Assembly: GCF_028335745.1 (NCBI RefSeq) | Contig: NZ_CP116477.1 | Coordinates: forward strand, 2,728,001-2,792,000 | Reading direction: 5' to 3' | From: Pectobacterium sp. A5351 | GTDB lineage: Bacteria; Pseudomonadota; Gammaproteobacteria; Enterobacterales; Enterobacteriaceae | Length of the DNA stretch: 64,000 nucleotides | Shown here: positions 39,958 to 50,759 of the stretch, in pieces | Numbering within the stretch: the stretch's first letter is position 1 | Layout: every line of letters begins with the position of its first letter | Made by a program: the position numbers and the translations under genes | Notes under the pieces: generated by a model | Database searches by the model: none | Seen by the model: the letters and a program-made list of their open reading frames with translations, nothing else | What the model was told of the DNA's origin: nothing

Positions 39958-40632
39958 TCAAATCTCATCAGGCGAACGCAGGTTGGTCACCGCGATTCGC
40001 TCGCCGCGTTTGCGTTCACGCTCAGATTGCATATTGGCACGGTAAACGCCCTGTTCACCTACCACCCATGACAGAGGGCGGCGTTCTTTACCGATGGATT
40101 CTTTCAGCAGCAACAGCGCTTGCATGTAGGCTTCAGGACGCGGAGGGCAGCCTGGAATATACACATCAACAGGCAGGAATTTATCTACGCCCTGAACGAC
40201 GGAATAGATATCGTACATACCGCCGGAGTTAGCACAGGCCCCCATGGAGATAACCCATTTAGGCTCAAGCATTTGCTCGTACAGACGCTGAATAACGGGG
40301 GCCATTTTGGTAAAACAGGTTCCCGCAACGACCATGAAGTCGGCCTGACGTGGCGACGCACGCAGAACCTCAGCACCAAAACGCGCCACGTCATGAACGG
40401 CAGTAAATGACGTCACCATTTCTACGTAGCAACAGGAAAGGCCGAAGTTGTACGGCCACAGGGAGTTCTGACGCCCCCAGTTCACCGTATCGTGTAATGC
40501 ATGTTCCAGTTTGCCCATGTAGACACTACGGTGAACATGTTGCTCCAGAGGGTCGGAAACGATCTCCTGACGTTGCAGGGGATAACGGTCATTCTCACCG
40601 TCCGGCTCTATGCGGGTGAGCGTATAGTCCAT
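39958..40632 (-). CDS. nuoB: NADH-quinone oxidoreductase subunit B
   Basis: A 224-residue subunit carrying the terminal 4Fe-4S cluster N2. Cysteines appear as [18 protein letters not shown] and [14 protein letters not shown], the family pattern with the tandem CC. It is 17 nt after nuoA and followed by a 98-nt gap to nuoCD. Confidence 0.97.
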   Translation of the reverse strand: MDYTLTRIEPDGENDRYPLQRQEIVSDPLEQHVHRSVYMGKLEHALHDTVNWGRQNSLWPYNFGLSCCYVEMVTSFTAVHDVARFGAEVLRASPRQADFMVVAGTCFTKMAPVIQRLYEQMLEPKWVISMGACANSGGMYDIYSVVQGVDKFLPVDVYIPGCPPRPEAYMQALLLLKESIGKERRPLSWVVGEQGVYRANMQSERERKRGERIAVTNLRSPDEI

Positions 40633-40649
40633 CTTAAAATGCCTCGCTG

Positions 40650-41090
40650 TTACTGCGGATGAATGTTGGTAGTGTTGATGATGTCTGATTTAACGACTTG
40701 TCTCTTGGAACGTACCGGGGTCCAGTCAAGTGCCCCAACGCGTACCAGATAAATCAAACCAGCCAACAGCACCAAAATGAAAATGGTTGCTTCAATGAAG
40801 CCAATCCAGCCGCTTTCTTTGATAGACACCGCCCAAGCATAGAGATAGAGGGCTTCAACGTCGAAGATAACGAAGAACATAGCGACAAGATAAAATTTAG
40901 CAGACAGACGTAACCGCGCTGAACCCACTGAGTCGATCCCGGATTCATAAGGTACGTTTTTGGCTCTGGCTCTGGCTCTCCCCCCTAGCAAGAATCCACC
41001 GGTCAGCATGAAGACGCAAAGGCCTACGGCAATGATAAGGAATAGCCCAAATGCCCAATGATGGGCGAGGATTTCAGTAGTTGTTGACAT
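40650..41090 (-). CDS. nuoA: NADH-quinone oxidoreductase subunit A
   Basis: A 146-residue three-helix membrane subunit (E. coli 147), first gene of the operon. The loop region [44 protein letters not shown] carries the conserved Glu/Asp residues near the quinone entry. A long non-coding stretch of 677 bp precedes it and should hold the operon promoters. Confidence 0.96.
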   Translation of the reverse strand: MSTTTEILAHHWAFGLFLIIAVGLCVFMLTGGFLLGGRARARAKNVPYESGIDSVGSARLRLSAKFYLVAMFFVIFDVEALYLYAWAVSIKESGWIGFIEATIFILVLLAGLIYLVRVGALDWTPVRSKRQVVKSDIINTTNIHPQ

Positions 41091-41767
41091 TCTCTTTGCT
41101 TACTCATCAAAAGTGGCGGGTAACATCCCTGCTCTATTATCGGCAGTTAATGCGCCACATCGATTAAAAGGAAGGATTAATAACCACAAAAAAGCATGGA
41201 AACGTATCAGGTAAGCCTTGCTTGGTATGGTTGAGCCCCTAAATTTGTAACCTTTTTTTCAACCTTACTAAAAATAACAGTACATTACTTTACATGCACG
41301 CTGTTTTGTTAACATTTTGTGTTCTCACCCGTAGCTAAATCGAGTCAGTCCTTTTGTCGGTTAACCTGCGTGCAGCTACACAGGAAGCAAGTTCACTGCG
41401 TCACTATACCATTTTCACAGAAAATGCCTGTTCCCCCATGGGGTTATTAGGGATATTTTTTGATCCAGCACACATTTTTACCAATTTAGTTAGTAAAAAA
41501 ACCACGATGGTGCTGGACAAGACTGGACGCCAATTTCCATAACATTATTTTAAAAAAATAGAACCGGCGTTTTATAAAACAAGGGTAACGATTAATCTCG
41601 CTGCGCCTAGCCTATTGATGTGAAATGGAAAACGCAAAGTGGCATAGGAGTGAAGAGATCAGAGTAATAAAACACTACCAATGAGGGTTTAACACCTTAG
41701 TCATAAATCATCATCATTCGGGGTGCATCCCTACCCTCCCCGAATGATAGCTAACTCCCCATTCCGA
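41091..41767. other. nuo promoter/leader region
   Basis: 677 bp without a convincing gene; a plus-strand frame at 41354-41542 lacks a ribosome site. It should hold the nuo promoters, which are distant from nuoA in E. coli and respond to ArcA, NarL and other regulators. I cannot assign individual sites. The hexA 3' hairpin lies at 41713-41748. Confidence 0.6.
41713..41748 (-). terminator. Hairpin after hexA
   Basis: ATCATTCGGGG (41713-41723) pairs perfectly with CCCCGAATGAT (41738-41748), with a 14-nt loop, 20 nt after the hexA stop. The T-run is weak (TGATTTATG), so termination may be partial, letting hexA transcripts run toward nuo. Confidence 0.65.
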
Positions 41768-42718
41768 TTAGATCGCGTCCTTCAGCGACGGATCGGAAGA
41801 GAACTTTTCATCCGTGCTATTTACTAACATGCTGACAGGCGTAATGTGAGAGGGCTTCCCTGATTCAATCACATTGAAAATTGCCGTCGCCAGCTCATTC
41901 TCCTGGTTAGGGTTCTGGCAGAGGAAATAACGTGTTTCAGGCAATCTCGGTAACCCTTCTTCTTCGCCCAACACCCGCAGTTCTGGGCTCATCATTTCTA
42001 CCGAACGCACGGTGATACCCATGCCGGCCTTCACCGCCGCTCGCACAGCAGAGAGCGTTGAAGCCACATAGGCGATTCTCCAGGGGATCCCTGCGGCCGT
42101 CAGTTGCTGCGTAGCCAGCGAACGGAAAGGGCTCGGCTCATCCAAAACAACCAAGGGTACAGGTTCCTGCGATCGGAACTGATAATCCGCAGCGCAATAC
42201 CATAGCGTAGGGGAACTACGCAATAATACATGAGGAAACACCACTCCATTCATTGTGGTAATAACCAGATCTATTTTCCCCTGATTCAGCATTTCCATCA
42301 TTTCAGCACTACGTTTTACGCTGACATTGACGGAGAGTTTCGGAAATACAGATGTCACCCGGTGTAAAATATAAGGAAGGATAGTGTCTGCAGTATCATC
42401 AGACGCTCCAATGGTCAGCGTCCCCTGAATATCGCTGTACATTAATGAAATACAGGCTTCATCATTGAATTGTAGTATTTTTCTGGCATACCCCAAAAAC
42501 TGGATACCATGTTCGGTCAGCAATTTATTACGCCCGTGCCGGGCAAAAAGTTCCTTTCCGATGAGTTGCTCAAGCCGCTGCATCTGCTGGCTGACAGCCG
42601 ATTGAGTCCGATTGACTGCGGTCGCCGCCGCTGCAAATGTATTTAAATCTGCAACGGCAACAAACGTCCTCAGTAAATCAAGATCGAGATTAAGTACTGG
42701 TCGATTTGCACTGGTCAT
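41768..42718 (-). CDS. hexA: LysR-family regulator HexA/LrhA/PecT
   Basis: 316 residues from the ATG at 42718; a GTG at 42730 is possible. The N-terminal LysR helix-turn-helix ([39 protein letters not shown]) and the following [19 protein letters not shown] are nearly those of E. coli LrhA, and the position between nuoA and alaA is also conserved. In soft-rot bacteria this orthologue (HexA, PecT) represses pectate lyases, cellulase, protease and motility and tunes quorum sensing (established for the family). The effector domain is intact. Probably autoregulated. Confidence 0.93.
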   Translation of the reverse strand: MTSANRPVLNLDLDLLRTFVAVADLNTFAAAATAVNRTQSAVSQQMQRLEQLIGKELFARHGRNKLLTEHGIQFLGYARKILQFNDEACISLMYSDIQGTLTIGASDDTADTILPYILHRVTSVFPKLSVNVSVKRSAEMMEMLNQGKIDLVITTMNGVVFPHVLLRSSPTLWYCAADYQFRSQEPVPLVVLDEPSPFRSLATQQLTAAGIPWRIAYVASTLSAVRAAVKAGMGITVRSVEMMSPELRVLGEEEGLPRLPETRYFLCQNPNQENELATAIFNVIESGKPSHITPVSMLVNSTDEKFSSDPSLKDAI

Positions 42719-43219
42719 ACGATTTTTCACTTATCTATTTTAATTTTAACAAAATATTCCTGGTGTTTTATTACATGTACAGGTAATGACCGATACATTT
42801 AAAGACACTATCGCAGACGCACGATAAGGGCAAAAAAATACTTATATTTCGTTACCCCTATCGCCTTTCCATTGGTAAGACATCGCTAATTAAATGGCTC
42901 ACCAGTCTTAATCCTTCATTCAATAACAACGACACTTTCTCTTTATTTCACCCTGCGAAATAAATACATTTCACATTTAAATAAATGAGCCTTCCCTGTC
43001 ACCCTATTCTGGCGCATAAAAAATGCAGCCTGAATAGCCGTCCGCCCCCTTACCATATCGCACCATCCAACGAGTACACAACCATATAGTGCAGATGCGC
43101 AATCATTTGCAGCAAAAGCGATAATCATTCTTCAAAAGGTACTACAGGAGGAGTACATTAAGCAGGTTATGCTATTCCATATGGGAATATGCGCTCTCTG
43201 CAAAAGGTTCGTACTATTT
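42719..43219. promoter_or_regulatory. Divergent hexA-alaA control region
   Basis: 501 bp without a supported gene between divergently transcribed hexA and alaA; a minus-strand frame at 42943-43128 has no ribosome site. An inverted repeat ATTAC-N8-GTAAT (42770-42787) about 50 nt upstream of hexA is a candidate LysR-type operator. AT-rich overall. Confidence 0.45.
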
Positions 43220-44434
43220 ATGTCTCCGATTGAAAAATCTAAGAAACTGGAGAACGTATGCTATGACATCCGTGGCCCAGTCTTAAAGGAAGCCAAGCGG
43301 CTTGAAGAAGAAGGTAATAAAGTCCTTAAACTGAATATTGGCAACCCTGCCCCTTTCGGCTTCGAGGCACCGGACGAAATTCTGGTCGATGTCATCCGTA
43401 ACCTGCCCACGGCACAGGGCTACTGTGATTCCAAAGGCCTCTATTCGGCCCGTAAAGCCATCGTTCAACACTATCAGGCGCGGGATATGCGCGATATCAC
43501 GGTTGAAGACGTCTATATTGGCAACGGTGTGTCCGAACTCATTGTGCAGTCCATGCAGGCGCTGCTTAACCCAGGCGATGAAATGCTGGTTCCTGCACCG
43601 GACTACCCGCTCTGGACCGCAGCCGTCTCCCTGTCTAACGGCAATGCCGTTCACTACCTCTGCGATGAGTCCTCCGATTGGTTCCCCGATCTGGATGATA
43701 TCCGCAAAAAGATCACATCCAATACTCGCGGTATCGTGATCATTAACCCGAACAACCCAACAGGGGCCGTCTACAGCAAAGAACTGCTGTTAGATATCGT
43801 CGCGATTGCGCGCGAACATAACCTGATCATTTTCGCCGACGAAATTTACGACAAAATTCTGTATGACGATGCGCAGCACCACTCTATTGCCGCACTCGCA
43901 CCGGATCTGCTGACGGTCACGTTCAACGGCCTTTCCAAGACGTATCGTGTCGCGGGCTTCCGTCAAGGCTGGATGGTACTGAACGGCCCGAAAAAGCACG
44001 CCAAAGGGTATATTGAAGGGCTGGAAATGCTGGCTTCCATGCGTTTGTGTGCTAACGTGCCGATGCAGCATGCGATTCAGACCGCTCTGGGCGGCTATCA
44101 AAGCATCAGCGAATTTATTCAGCCCGGCGGACGCCTGTACGAACAACGCAACCGCTCCTGGGAACTGATCAATCAGATCCCTGGCGTATCGTGCGTAAAA
44201 CCACGCGGTGCGCTGTACATGTTCCCCCGCATTGATGCCAAACGCTTCAATATCCACGATGACCAAAAACTGGTGCTGGATCTCCTGTTACAGGAAAAAG
44301 TGTTACTGGTTCAGGGAACCGCATTTAACTGGCCTTATCCGGATCATGTCCGCATCGTCACGCTGCCGCGCATCGATGAACTGGACATGGCGATCCACAA
44401 ATTAGGGCGTTTCCTCGGACACTATCACCAATAG
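43220..44434 (+). CDS. alaA: AlaA, glutamate-pyruvate aminotransferase
   Basis: 404 residues from the ATG at 43220 (MSPIEKSKKLENVCYDIRGP), matching the E. coli AlaA (YfbQ) start and length; the longer frame from 43169 was rejected. A fold-type I aminotransferase with VIINPNNPTGAVYSKE, FADEIYDKILYDD and the PLP lysine in NGLSKTYRVAGFRQGWM. It makes alanine from pyruvate and glutamate. The ribosome site is poor (AAGG far upstream). Divergent from hexA, as in E. coli. Confidence 0.95.
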   Translation: MSPIEKSKKLENVCYDIRGPVLKEAKRLEEEGNKVLKLNIGNPAPFGFEAPDEILVDVIRNLPTAQGYCDSKGLYSARKAIVQHYQARDMRDITVEDVYIGNGVSELIVQSMQALLNPGDEMLVPAPDYPLWTAAVSLSNGNAVHYLCDESSDWFPDLDDIRKKITSNTRGIVIINPNNPTGAVYSKELLLDIVAIAREHNLIIFADEIYDKILYDDAQHHSIAALAPDLLTVTFNGLSKTYRVAGFRQGWMVLNGPKKHAKGYIEGLEMLASMRLCANVPMQHAIQTALGGYQSISEFIQPGGRLYEQRNRSWELINQIPGVSCVKPRGALYMFPRIDAKRFNIHDDQKLVLDLLLQEKVLLVQGTAFNWPYPDHVRIVTLPRIDELDMAIHKLGRFLGHYHQ

Positions 44435-44444
44435 CCCTGCTCCC

Positions 44445-44475
44445 TTTTCGCCGGGCAGTCATCGTCCGGCGAAAA
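44445..44475 (+). terminator. Hairpin after alaA
   Basis: TTTTCGCCGG (44445-44454) and CCGGCGAAAA (44466-44475) form a perfect 10-bp stem, 10 nt after the alaA stop. No T-run follows on the plus strand. Confidence 0.6.
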
Positions 44476-44566
44476 CGCGACCTTCGTTTGCATAATCCCC
44501 AGCAAGTGCCCACAATAGACGCCCACGATATCGCTAGTTCACCGTGCTGCTGTCTGAGAGAACACC

Positions 44567-45166
44567 ATGAATCAGAGCCATTTTTTCGCTCACTTATCCC
44601 GTCTAAAGCTCATCAGCCGTTGGCCGCTCATGCGCAATGTGCGCACGGAAAACGTCTCCGAGCACAGCCTTCAGGTCGCCTTTGTCGCACATGCGCTGGC
44701 AGTCATCAAAAACCGCAAGTTCGACGGTAATCTGAATGCAGAACGCATCGCACTTCTGGCAATGTATCATGATGCCAGCGAGGTACTGACCGGCGATATG
44801 CCGACGCCCATCAAATACTACAACGCGCAGATCGCGCACGAGTACAAGAAAATAGAGAAGATTGCACAGCTGAAACTGGTTGAGATGTTACCGGAGGAGC
44901 TACAGCAGGATTATCGGATGCTGCTGGATGACAACTACACCAGCGAAGAGGAACGTGCCATCGTTAAACAGGCAGACGCGCTCTGCGCCTACCTGAAGTG
45001 TCTGGAAGAGTTATCGGCGGGCAACGCGGAATTCATGCTTGCCAAAGCGCGGCTGGAAAAAACCTTGCAACAGCGCCACAGCCCGGAAATGGACTATTTT
45101 ATGACGGTCTTTGTTCCCAGTTTTAGCCTGTCACTTGACGAAATCAGCCAGGATTCTCCGTTATAG
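44567..45166 (+). CDS. yfbR: 5'-deoxynucleotidase YfbR
   Basis: A 199-residue HD-domain phosphohydrolase, the same length as E. coli YfbR. Metal-binding residues are visible in [14 protein letters not shown] (His) and [23 protein letters not shown] (HD). The C-terminus DEISQDSPL is identical to the E. coli protein. It dephosphorylates deoxynucleoside 5'-monophosphates in nucleotide salvage. Convergent with yfbS, 21 nt apart. Confidence 0.95.
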   Translation: MNQSHFFAHLSRLKLISRWPLMRNVRTENVSEHSLQVAFVAHALAVIKNRKFDGNLNAERIALLAMYHDASEVLTGDMPTPIKYYNAQIAHEYKKIEKIAQLKLVEMLPEELQQDYRMLLDDNYTSEEERAIVKQADALCAYLKCLEELSAGNAEFMLAKARLEKTLQQRHSPEMDYFMTVFVPSFSLSLDEISQDSPL

Positions 45167-45187
45167 CGCACACCCGCTAGCACAGGG

Positions 45188-47020
45188 TCAGAACGGATAC
45201 AGCCACGGTACCATCACTACGCTGACCAGCATCACCAGAACGGTAAAGGGGACGCCAACGCGCACAAAGTCCCCGAATTTATAACCACCCGGTCCCAATA
45301 CCAGCGTATTCACCGGCGACGAGACGGGCGTCATAAACGCGGCGGATGCCGCAATCGCAATGATCATCGCAAACGGATACGGTGACACCCCCATCTGCTT
45401 CGCCGCAGCAATCGCAATGGGCACCATCAACACCGCTGTCGCCGTGTTGGAAATAAACAGGCCAATCGCAGCACACAACACAAACAAACACACCAGCATC
45501 ACATGTGGTCCGGCGTCCCCAGCAACATCCATCAGCCCTTTAACGATCAGCGCCACACCGCCGGTTTGCTGCAATGCCAGCGCAAACGGCATCATCCCGA
45601 CAATAAGAATAATGCTCGGCCAGTGAATCGCTCGGTAGGCGCTTTCCATGTCAATGCAGCGGAATTTACCCATTAGTAAACAGGCAATGAGCGCGGCGAT
45701 CGCATTCGGTATTTCATCCGTCAGCATCATCGCCACCATCAACGCCAGACAAAACAGCGCATGTGGAGCCTGACTTACCGCGGGTGCGACATCATCCACT
45801 TCAGCAGGAAGATTAAGCAACAGAAAGTCGTTTTTCTGCGTGTGCAACTGCCGGATCATACGCCAGTCGCCCATCACCAGCAGAATATCACCGAGCTGGA
45901 GTGGTTCATCGGCGAGGATACCCTCCATCGCCTCACCTGCCCGGCGGATCCCCACAACACTCAGACCATAACGGCTTCGGAAGCCGACATCGTACAGCGT
46001 TTTTCCCAGCAGCTCGGAATCAGGGATCAACGAGACTTCCGCCATCCCCACATCACGCGCCTGCTCAGAAAAATATTCGCCGCGCAGCACCATCGGTTCA
46101 AGCCGCTGCGCGGTACAAAATTCACGTAAATCCACTTCCGATGCTGACATATCGATCAGCAGAACATCGTTCAGGCGAAGTTCGGTATTGCCCGCTACGC
46201 TGATCATCACGCGACGAAACTTACGCCAGCGCTCAATCCCCACCACGTTCGCCCCAAAGCGCTGACGCAGACGTAAATCATCCAGCCGGTGGCCGATAAA
46301 AGGCGAACCCGGACGAATCGCCAGCCGGCGTGCCCTGCCCGTCAGACGGTAATCACGAATCAGATCGCGGAACGTTCTTCTCTTCCACATCTCTTTTGCC
46401 GTTGCTGTCTCCGCGCCGCCAAGCCAGTAACGTGCCACCATCATATACGCCACGCCCAGCAGCAATACCACTACCCCTATCGGCGTCACGCTAAAGAACC
46501 CAAAACCTGCCACCCCTTCGCGCATCAACTCGCTGCTCACCACCATATTCGGCGGCGTCGCTACCAGTGTCATCATGCCGCTAATCAGCCCGGCGAAACT
46601 CAATGGCATCATCAATCTTCCGGGGGAAATTTTCATCCGAGCGGAAACACTCAGCACCACAGGAATAAAAATCGCGACAACCCCAGTGGAACTCATAAAG
46701 GCCCCCAGCAGCGCAACGGTGACCATCAGTAAAACCAGCATCTTCATCTCACCGCTGCCCGCCACGCGAACCAGCCAATCACCGACCTGATAAGCGACGC
46801 CGGTACGAACCAACCCCTCACCAATCACAAACAGAGCCGCAATCAATATCACATTCGGATCGCTGAACCCGACCAACGCTTCAGATAGCGTCAGCGTGCC
46901 GCTCAGTACAAACGCGATAATGACCAACAGCGCGACGACGTCCATGCGTAATTTATTGGTGGTAAACAACACAATGGCGATCAGCAACAGGGATAAAACC
47001 CAGAGAAGTTCGCTATTCAA
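45188..47020 (-). CDS. yfbS: SLC13/DASS-family transporter YfbS
   Basis: 610 residues from a TTG start at 47020, identical in length to E. coli YfbS. AGGGG lies 8 nt upstream and the N-terminus ([18 protein letters not shown]) aligns with MNGELIWVLSLLAIAVVLF; the longer frame to 47161 is not supported. Two transport halves ([34 protein letters not shown] and [17 protein letters not shown]) flank two TrkA-C/RCK-C regulatory domains (about residues 210-370). Predicted inner-membrane anion or dicarboxylate transporter; substrate unknown. Confidence 0.92.
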   Translation of the reverse strand: MNSELLWVLSLLLIAIVLFTTNKLRMDVVALLVIIAFVLSGTLTLSEALVGFSDPNVILIAALFVIGEGLVRTGVAYQVGDWLVRVAGSGEMKMLVLLMVTVALLGAFMSSTGVVAIFIPVVLSVSARMKISPGRLMMPLSFAGLISGMMTLVATPPNMVVSSELMREGVAGFGFFSVTPIGVVVLLLGVAYMMVARYWLGGAETATAKEMWKRRTFRDLIRDYRLTGRARRLAIRPGSPFIGHRLDDLRLRQRFGANVVGIERWRKFRRVMISVAGNTELRLNDVLLIDMSASEVDLREFCTAQRLEPMVLRGEYFSEQARDVGMAEVSLIPDSELLGKTLYDVGFRSRYGLSVVGIRRAGEAMEGILADEPLQLGDILLVMGDWRMIRQLHTQKNDFLLLNLPAEVDDVAPAVSQAPHALFCLALMVAMMLTDEIPNAIAALIACLLMGKFRCIDMESAYRAIHWPSIILIVGMMPFALALQQTGGVALIVKGLMDVAGDAGPHVMLVCLFVLCAAIGLFISNTATAVLMVPIAIAAAKQMGVSPYPFAMIIAIAASAAFMTPVSSPVNTLVLGPGGYKFGDFVRVGVPFTVLVMLVSVVMVPWLYPF

Positions 47021-47130
47021 AACGGTTCCCCTGACGGAAAAGTGCATATTGAGAGGTCTGAGTTCCGCATGCCCTAAAAAAGGAGCCAACGCGCATGCAG
47101 CTTGAAGTATGACAGGTACAGCATGCCATA

Positions 47131-47155
47131 AAAAAACCTCGCGGATGCGAGGTTT
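47131..47155 (-). terminator. Terminator downstream of hxpA
   Basis: On the minus strand AAACCTCGC (47155-47147) pairs with GCGAGGTTT (47142-47134) with a 4-nt loop and continues TTT. It lies 43 nt after hxpA and ends the yfbU-hxpA transcript. Confidence 0.85.
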
Positions 47156-47197
47156 GATCATATTTAGTCACAGTTTTGTCATTAGGTTACAGACGAC

Positions 47198-47872
47198 TTA
47201 CTGGCGCAGAAGCACCTTAGCGCCGTTCGGTAATTTCTCTATTTCTATCTGCTCCAGCGAATCCAGGACCAGATCGACCTGATCCAGTTTTGGCGTGTCC
47301 GCTGGTGCCTTCACTGCGATGACCTTGCAGCCCGCGGCCAGACCCGATAGCACGCCCGCTGGCGCATCCTCAACGACGACACACTCTTCCGGCTTCAGCC
47401 CTAACTGCTGCGCACCAAGTAAATAGGCATCGGGGTGAGGCTTACCTTTCGCAACCTGCTCCGCCGTAATAAAGGCACGAGGCGCTGGCAACGCTCCACG
47501 GTGATGACGCGCGCTGGCTATCGGCACCGTGCCAGACGTCACAATTGCCCAGGGAATATCCAGCGCATCCAAACGATCCAACAGCGCCTTCGCACCTGGC
47601 ATGGCGACAATCCCTTGCGTATCAGACGCTTCGGTTTTCTCCAGCGCATCGAACTCCTGTTGAATCGTTTCTTCGCTCTGCCCCTGAAGAAAATGGCGCA
47701 GGGATGTGATGGCCTGCTTGCCATGAATAAAATCCAGCACTTTCTGTGGTTCAATACCGTGATCTTTTGCCCAGTTAATCCACGCACGTTCTACTGCTGG
47801 CAGTGAATCGACCAGCGTACCATCGAGGTCGAACAGAAAACCTTTACACTCCACAGAAAGCCCCTTTTTCAT
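47198..47872 (-). CDS. hxpA: HAD-family hexitol/sugar phosphatase HxpA (YfbT)
   Basis: A 224-residue HAD phosphatase. Motif I is FLFDLDGTLVDS, motif II IVTSGT, and motif III/IV KGKPHPDAYLLGAQ and VVVEDAPAGVLSGLAAG. The DSLPAVERAWINWA cap matches E. coli YfbT/HxpA, which dephosphorylates sugar phosphates and hexitol phosphates. The N-terminus is a few residues longer than E. coli's (216). The ATG is 3 nt after the yfbU stop, so the pair is one operon. Confidence 0.92.
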   Translation of the reverse strand: MKKGLSVECKGFLFDLDGTLVDSLPAVERAWINWAKDHGIEPQKVLDFIHGKQAITSLRHFLQGQSEETIQQEFDALEKTEASDTQGIVAMPGAKALLDRLDALDIPWAIVTSGTVPIASARHHRGALPAPRAFITAEQVAKGKPHPDAYLLGAQQLGLKPEECVVVEDAPAGVLSGLAAGCKVIAVKAPADTPKLDQVDLVLDSLEQIEIEKLPNGAKVLLRQ

Positions 47873-47875
47873 TAA

Positions 47876-48370
47876 TCAGGCGTTGATGATCTGTGCGATC
47901 TCAACCGCACTCAAGTGATACTGACGCGGGCAGGATTGCCAGACAGCTAGCATTCTGTTGTATTTTTCCCACATCTTCGTCTGCGCGTTAAACCCATGCG
48001 TGCCCGCATCAAACTGGGGATAGCGCCCCTCGACATGTACCATAAAGCGTACAAAACCGAGGTAGCGCGCTTCCGTTGCGGCATCAAAGCCAAGGAAGGT
48101 CAGACGTCGTTCATCCACATCCTGCTTATCTTTCAGATTGGTCCACGACACCTGCAGCGCATGGTGCATTTCCATGATGTTAATAATGGTGCGGCAGACG
48201 TCTTCGGTTAGTTCACCAAACTCACGATCCAGTTCGCGCATCTGCAAACCGTAACCACGCTCAATGATCGTTTGTAGCCGGCGATAGCGCTCGGCGTTGT
48301 CAGGATCGAGCATCGTCATCATTTTGTATTGGTTTGAAAGGATCAATCTCTGGGCATTCGTCATTTCCAT
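47876..48370 (-). CDS. yfbU: YfbU family protein
   Basis: 164 residues, the same length as E. coli YfbU and very similar from [18 protein letters not shown] onward ([34 protein letters not shown]). A soluble helical protein of unknown function. A clear ribosome site (GGAGAGC) precedes the start. First gene of the yfbU-hxpA operon. Confidence 0.93.
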   Translation of the reverse strand: MEMTNAQRLILSNQYKMMTMLDPDNAERYRRLQTIIERGYGLQMRELDREFGELTEDVCRTIINIMEMHHALQVSWTNLKDKQDVDERRLTFLGFDAATEARYLGFVRFMVHVEGRYPQFDAGTHGFNAQTKMWEKYNRMLAVWQSCPRQYHLSAVEIAQIINA

Positions 48371-48535
48371 GTTGCTCTCCTGAACCCTCTTTGGTGTAAG
48401 CCAATGTCGCTAAATAGGTATTAACCGCAGAATCGCATACTGAATCGTGTCACGATAGCGGTAGCCACCGCTTCTTTGATTTGAAACAGGGGAAAGAACA
48501 AAATAGCCATCAACCCTCACACAGCCTGACGCCGA

Positions 48536-48997
48536 TCACAAATCATCAAGGAAGGTTTTATCAAGCTGGTTGAATGCCCGCTTCAGCACATCCGCCAACG
48601 TTTGGTACGTCGGCGCTTCTTCCAATGGGGCTAACGCCTGACCTGACTCCAGCAACTTATGACGAATCTCGTGAAACCACTGCGCCAGCGTCGGTGGTAA
48701 AGGCGTCACGGAACGGCGGCCAAGCCACCAAAGGCCCTGCAATGGCAGACTACAGGCAAAGAGTGCGGTGGCAATGGCCGGGCCGAGCTGGCCGACGAGC
48801 GCAATTTGCCACGTTAAGGTAAACACCGCCAGCGGCGGCATAATCCAGATGCCGAACCGCGTCGCTCGCGCCACGCGGTTTTCAGGAAAGACGGGTGCCA
48901 ACTGCTTTTCTGCCGGCCACGTCTTCATGTAATGCTGCCCACGTTGGAGTAGCTGTAGCCAACTGAGTCTACTGTCTGGTTTCGTCGCCATAGCCAC
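48536..48997 (-). CDS. yfbV: UPF0208 membrane protein YfbV
   Basis: 153 residues (E. coli 151). Two membrane helices lie about residues 50-90 ([20 protein letters not shown] and [19 protein letters not shown]). [17 protein letters not shown] is the conserved family segment. In E. coli YfbV is reported to limit spread of the Ter macrodomain; no mechanism can be seen here. Divergent from ackA, as expected from synteny. Confidence 0.93.
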   Translation of the reverse strand: MAMATKPDSRLSWLQLLQRGQHYMKTWPAEKQLAPVFPENRVARATRFGIWIMPPLAVFTLTWQIALVGQLGPAIATALFACSLPLQGLWWLGRRSVTPLPPTLAQWFHEIRHKLLESGQALAPLEEAPTYQTLADVLKRAFNQLDKTFLDDL

Positions 48998-49477
48998 ACC
49001 TCAACTTTACAGATAAAAAATAAAACTTTTGCACAAACCAACAACTCAAGTTGATAAGGTTAAAATATATTTTGTGTTTACCTTACGCTATCGGTATCCT
49101 AGACCGGCCTTTTGGCCGCTGTATACATACCTAAAGAGTATGACTACACGCAAGGAGTATAATTCCCTTCGCGACATAAGCGCAGCCAACGGCCATAACG
49201 CGGTTATCCATCGCTTTAAAACTGCGGTTTACATCAGGTCGACGTCACGTTGTTATAGAGACTAGTTATAAAGATTAGTTATAGAGATTCGTTGTAGCGG
49301 TTAACTGTTGTAACGATTACCCGATATAACATACGTCATCGTATCGACCCTATTTCATCATCGTGTCTGGTGTATCGCACCAAGGCATGATGTTAATCAT
49401 AAATGCCAGCGGCGGCATACGATACGCTATGCCCTGTATGACATTTTTTTAACCATGTATAACAAGTAGGTACTTCC
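48998..49477. promoter_or_regulatory. Divergent yfbV-ackA control region
   Basis: 480 bp with no supported gene; a frame at 49029-49265 has no ribosome site. It should hold the ackA promoter(s). A decaying 13-bp tandem repeat at 49251-49321 is listed separately. TAGGT at 49466-49470 is the ackA ribosome site. Confidence 0.55.
49251..49321. repeat. 13-bp tandem repeat upstream of ackA
   Basis: Successive units GTTATAGAGACTA, GTTATAAAGATTA, GTTATAGAGATTC, then longer diverged copies GTTGTAGCGGTTAACT and GTTGTAACGATTACC. The core is GTTRTA-N-(A/C)G-N-T repeating every 13 (then 16) bp. It ends about 155 bp before the ackA start. Confidence 0.75.
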
Positions 49478-50680
49478 ATGTCGAGTAAGTTAGTACTGGT
49501 TCTTAACTGCGGTAGTTCATCCCTGAAATTCGCCATCATTGATGCGATTAACGGAGAAGAGTACCTGTCTGGTTTAGCCGAGTGTTTCAACCTGCCTGAA
49601 GCCCGCATCAAATGGAAAATGGACGGCGGTAAACAAGACGCCGAACTGGGTGCCGGTGCTGCTCACAGCGAAGCGCTGAACTTCATCGTCAACACCATTC
49701 TGTCTCAGAAACCAGAGCTGTCAGCTCAACTGGTTGCTATCGGTCACCGTATCGTTCACGGTGGTGAAAAGTTCACCCAATCCGCGATCATCACTGATGA
49801 CGTTCTTCAGGGTATCAAAGATTCCGTACCTTTTGCACCTCTGCACAACCCAGCGCATTTGATCGGTATCGAAGAAGCACTGAAATCCTTCCCACACCTG
49901 GCTGATAAAAACGTCGCTGTCTTCGACACCGCGTTCCACCAGACCATGCCGGAAGAATCTTACCTTTATGCACTGCCGTACAAACTGTATAAAGAAAACC
50001 ACATCCGTCGCTACGGCTTCCACGGCACCAGCCACTACTTTGTTTCTCGCGAAGCCGCTAAAGTGCTGAACAAGCCGGTAGAAGAGCTGAACGTCATCAC
50101 TTGCCACCTGGGCAACGGTGGCTCCGTTACGGCAATCCGCAACGGCGAATGCGTTGACACCTCTATGGGTCTGACGCCGCTGGAAGGTCTGGTTATGGGT
50201 ACGCGCTGTGGCGATATCGACCCAGCTGTGATTTTCCACCTGCACGACGCACTGGGCATGGACATAGACAGCATCAACAAATTGCTGACTAAAGAATCCG
50301 GTCTGCAAGGTCTGACCGAAGTGACCAGCGACTGCCGTTACGTTGAAGATAACTACGAGACGAAAGCAGACGCGAAACGTGCAATGGACGTTTACTGCCA
50401 CCGTCTGGCTAAGTACATCGGCTCTTACAGTGCCCTGATGGAAGGCCGTCTGGATGCCGTCATCTTCACCGGTGGTATCGGTGAAAACGCAGCAATGGTT
50501 CGTGAACTGTCGCTGAAAAAACTGGGTCTGCTGGGCTTTGACGTCGACCACGAACGTAACCTGGCAGCACGCTTCGGTAAAGGTGGCAACATCGCTAAAG
50601 ATGGCACCCGTCCGGCACTGGTTATCCCGACCAATGAAGAATTGGTCATCGCTGAAGACGCTTACCGTCTGACTGCGTAA
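49478..50680 (+). CDS. ackA: Acetate kinase
   Basis: 400 residues, as in E. coli. ASKHA-fold kinase with [17 protein letters not shown] (N-terminal phosphate loop), [40 protein letters not shown] and [14 protein letters not shown]. It interconverts acetyl phosphate plus ADP with acetate plus ATP, working with Pta for overflow acetate. A strong hairpin lies between it and pta. Confidence 0.98.
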   Translation: MSSKLVLVLNCGSSSLKFAIIDAINGEEYLSGLAECFNLPEARIKWKMDGGKQDAELGAGAAHSEALNFIVNTILSQKPELSAQLVAIGHRIVHGGEKFTQSAIITDDVLQGIKDSVPFAPLHNPAHLIGIEEALKSFPHLADKNVAVFDTAFHQTMPEESYLYALPYKLYKENHIRRYGFHGTSHYFVSREAAKVLNKPVEELNVITCHLGNGGSVTAIRNGECVDTSMGLTPLEGLVMGTRCGDIDPAVIFHLHDALGMDIDSINKLLTKESGLQGLTEVTSDCRYVEDNYETKADAKRAMDVYCHRLAKYIGSYSALMEGRLDAVIFTGGIGENAAMVRELSLKKLGLLGFDVDHERNLAARFGKGGNIAKDGTRPALVIPTNEELVIAEDAYRLTA

Positions 50681-50694
50681 AACACGTAACTCCC

Positions 50695-50728
50695 AACACC
50701 GTCAGCCAAGGCTGACGGTGTTGTTTTT
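50695..50728 (+). terminator. Strong intercistronic terminator between ackA and pta
   Basis: AACACCGTCAGCC (50695-50707) is followed after AA by its perfect complement GGCTGACGGTGTT (50710-50722), then GTTTTT. It resembles a full intrinsic terminator and should reduce ackA read-through into pta. Confidence 0.88.
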
Positions 50729-50759
50729 GACTAACGAGCAACCGTAAAGAGGTTCGGCC

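Noticed and set aside
41354..41542. 62-codon frame in the nuo leader
   Set aside because: No ribosome site, no recognisable motif, and it lies in a promoter region that is long in E. coli too.
42943..43128. 61-codon minus-strand frame between hexA and alaA
   Set aside because: Weak start, no homology that I recognise; more likely part of the divergent control region.
47021..47161. 47-residue N-terminal extension of yfbS
   Set aside because: It overlaps the hxpA terminator hairpin, and the TTG at 47020 has a good ribosome site and reproduces the 610-residue family length.
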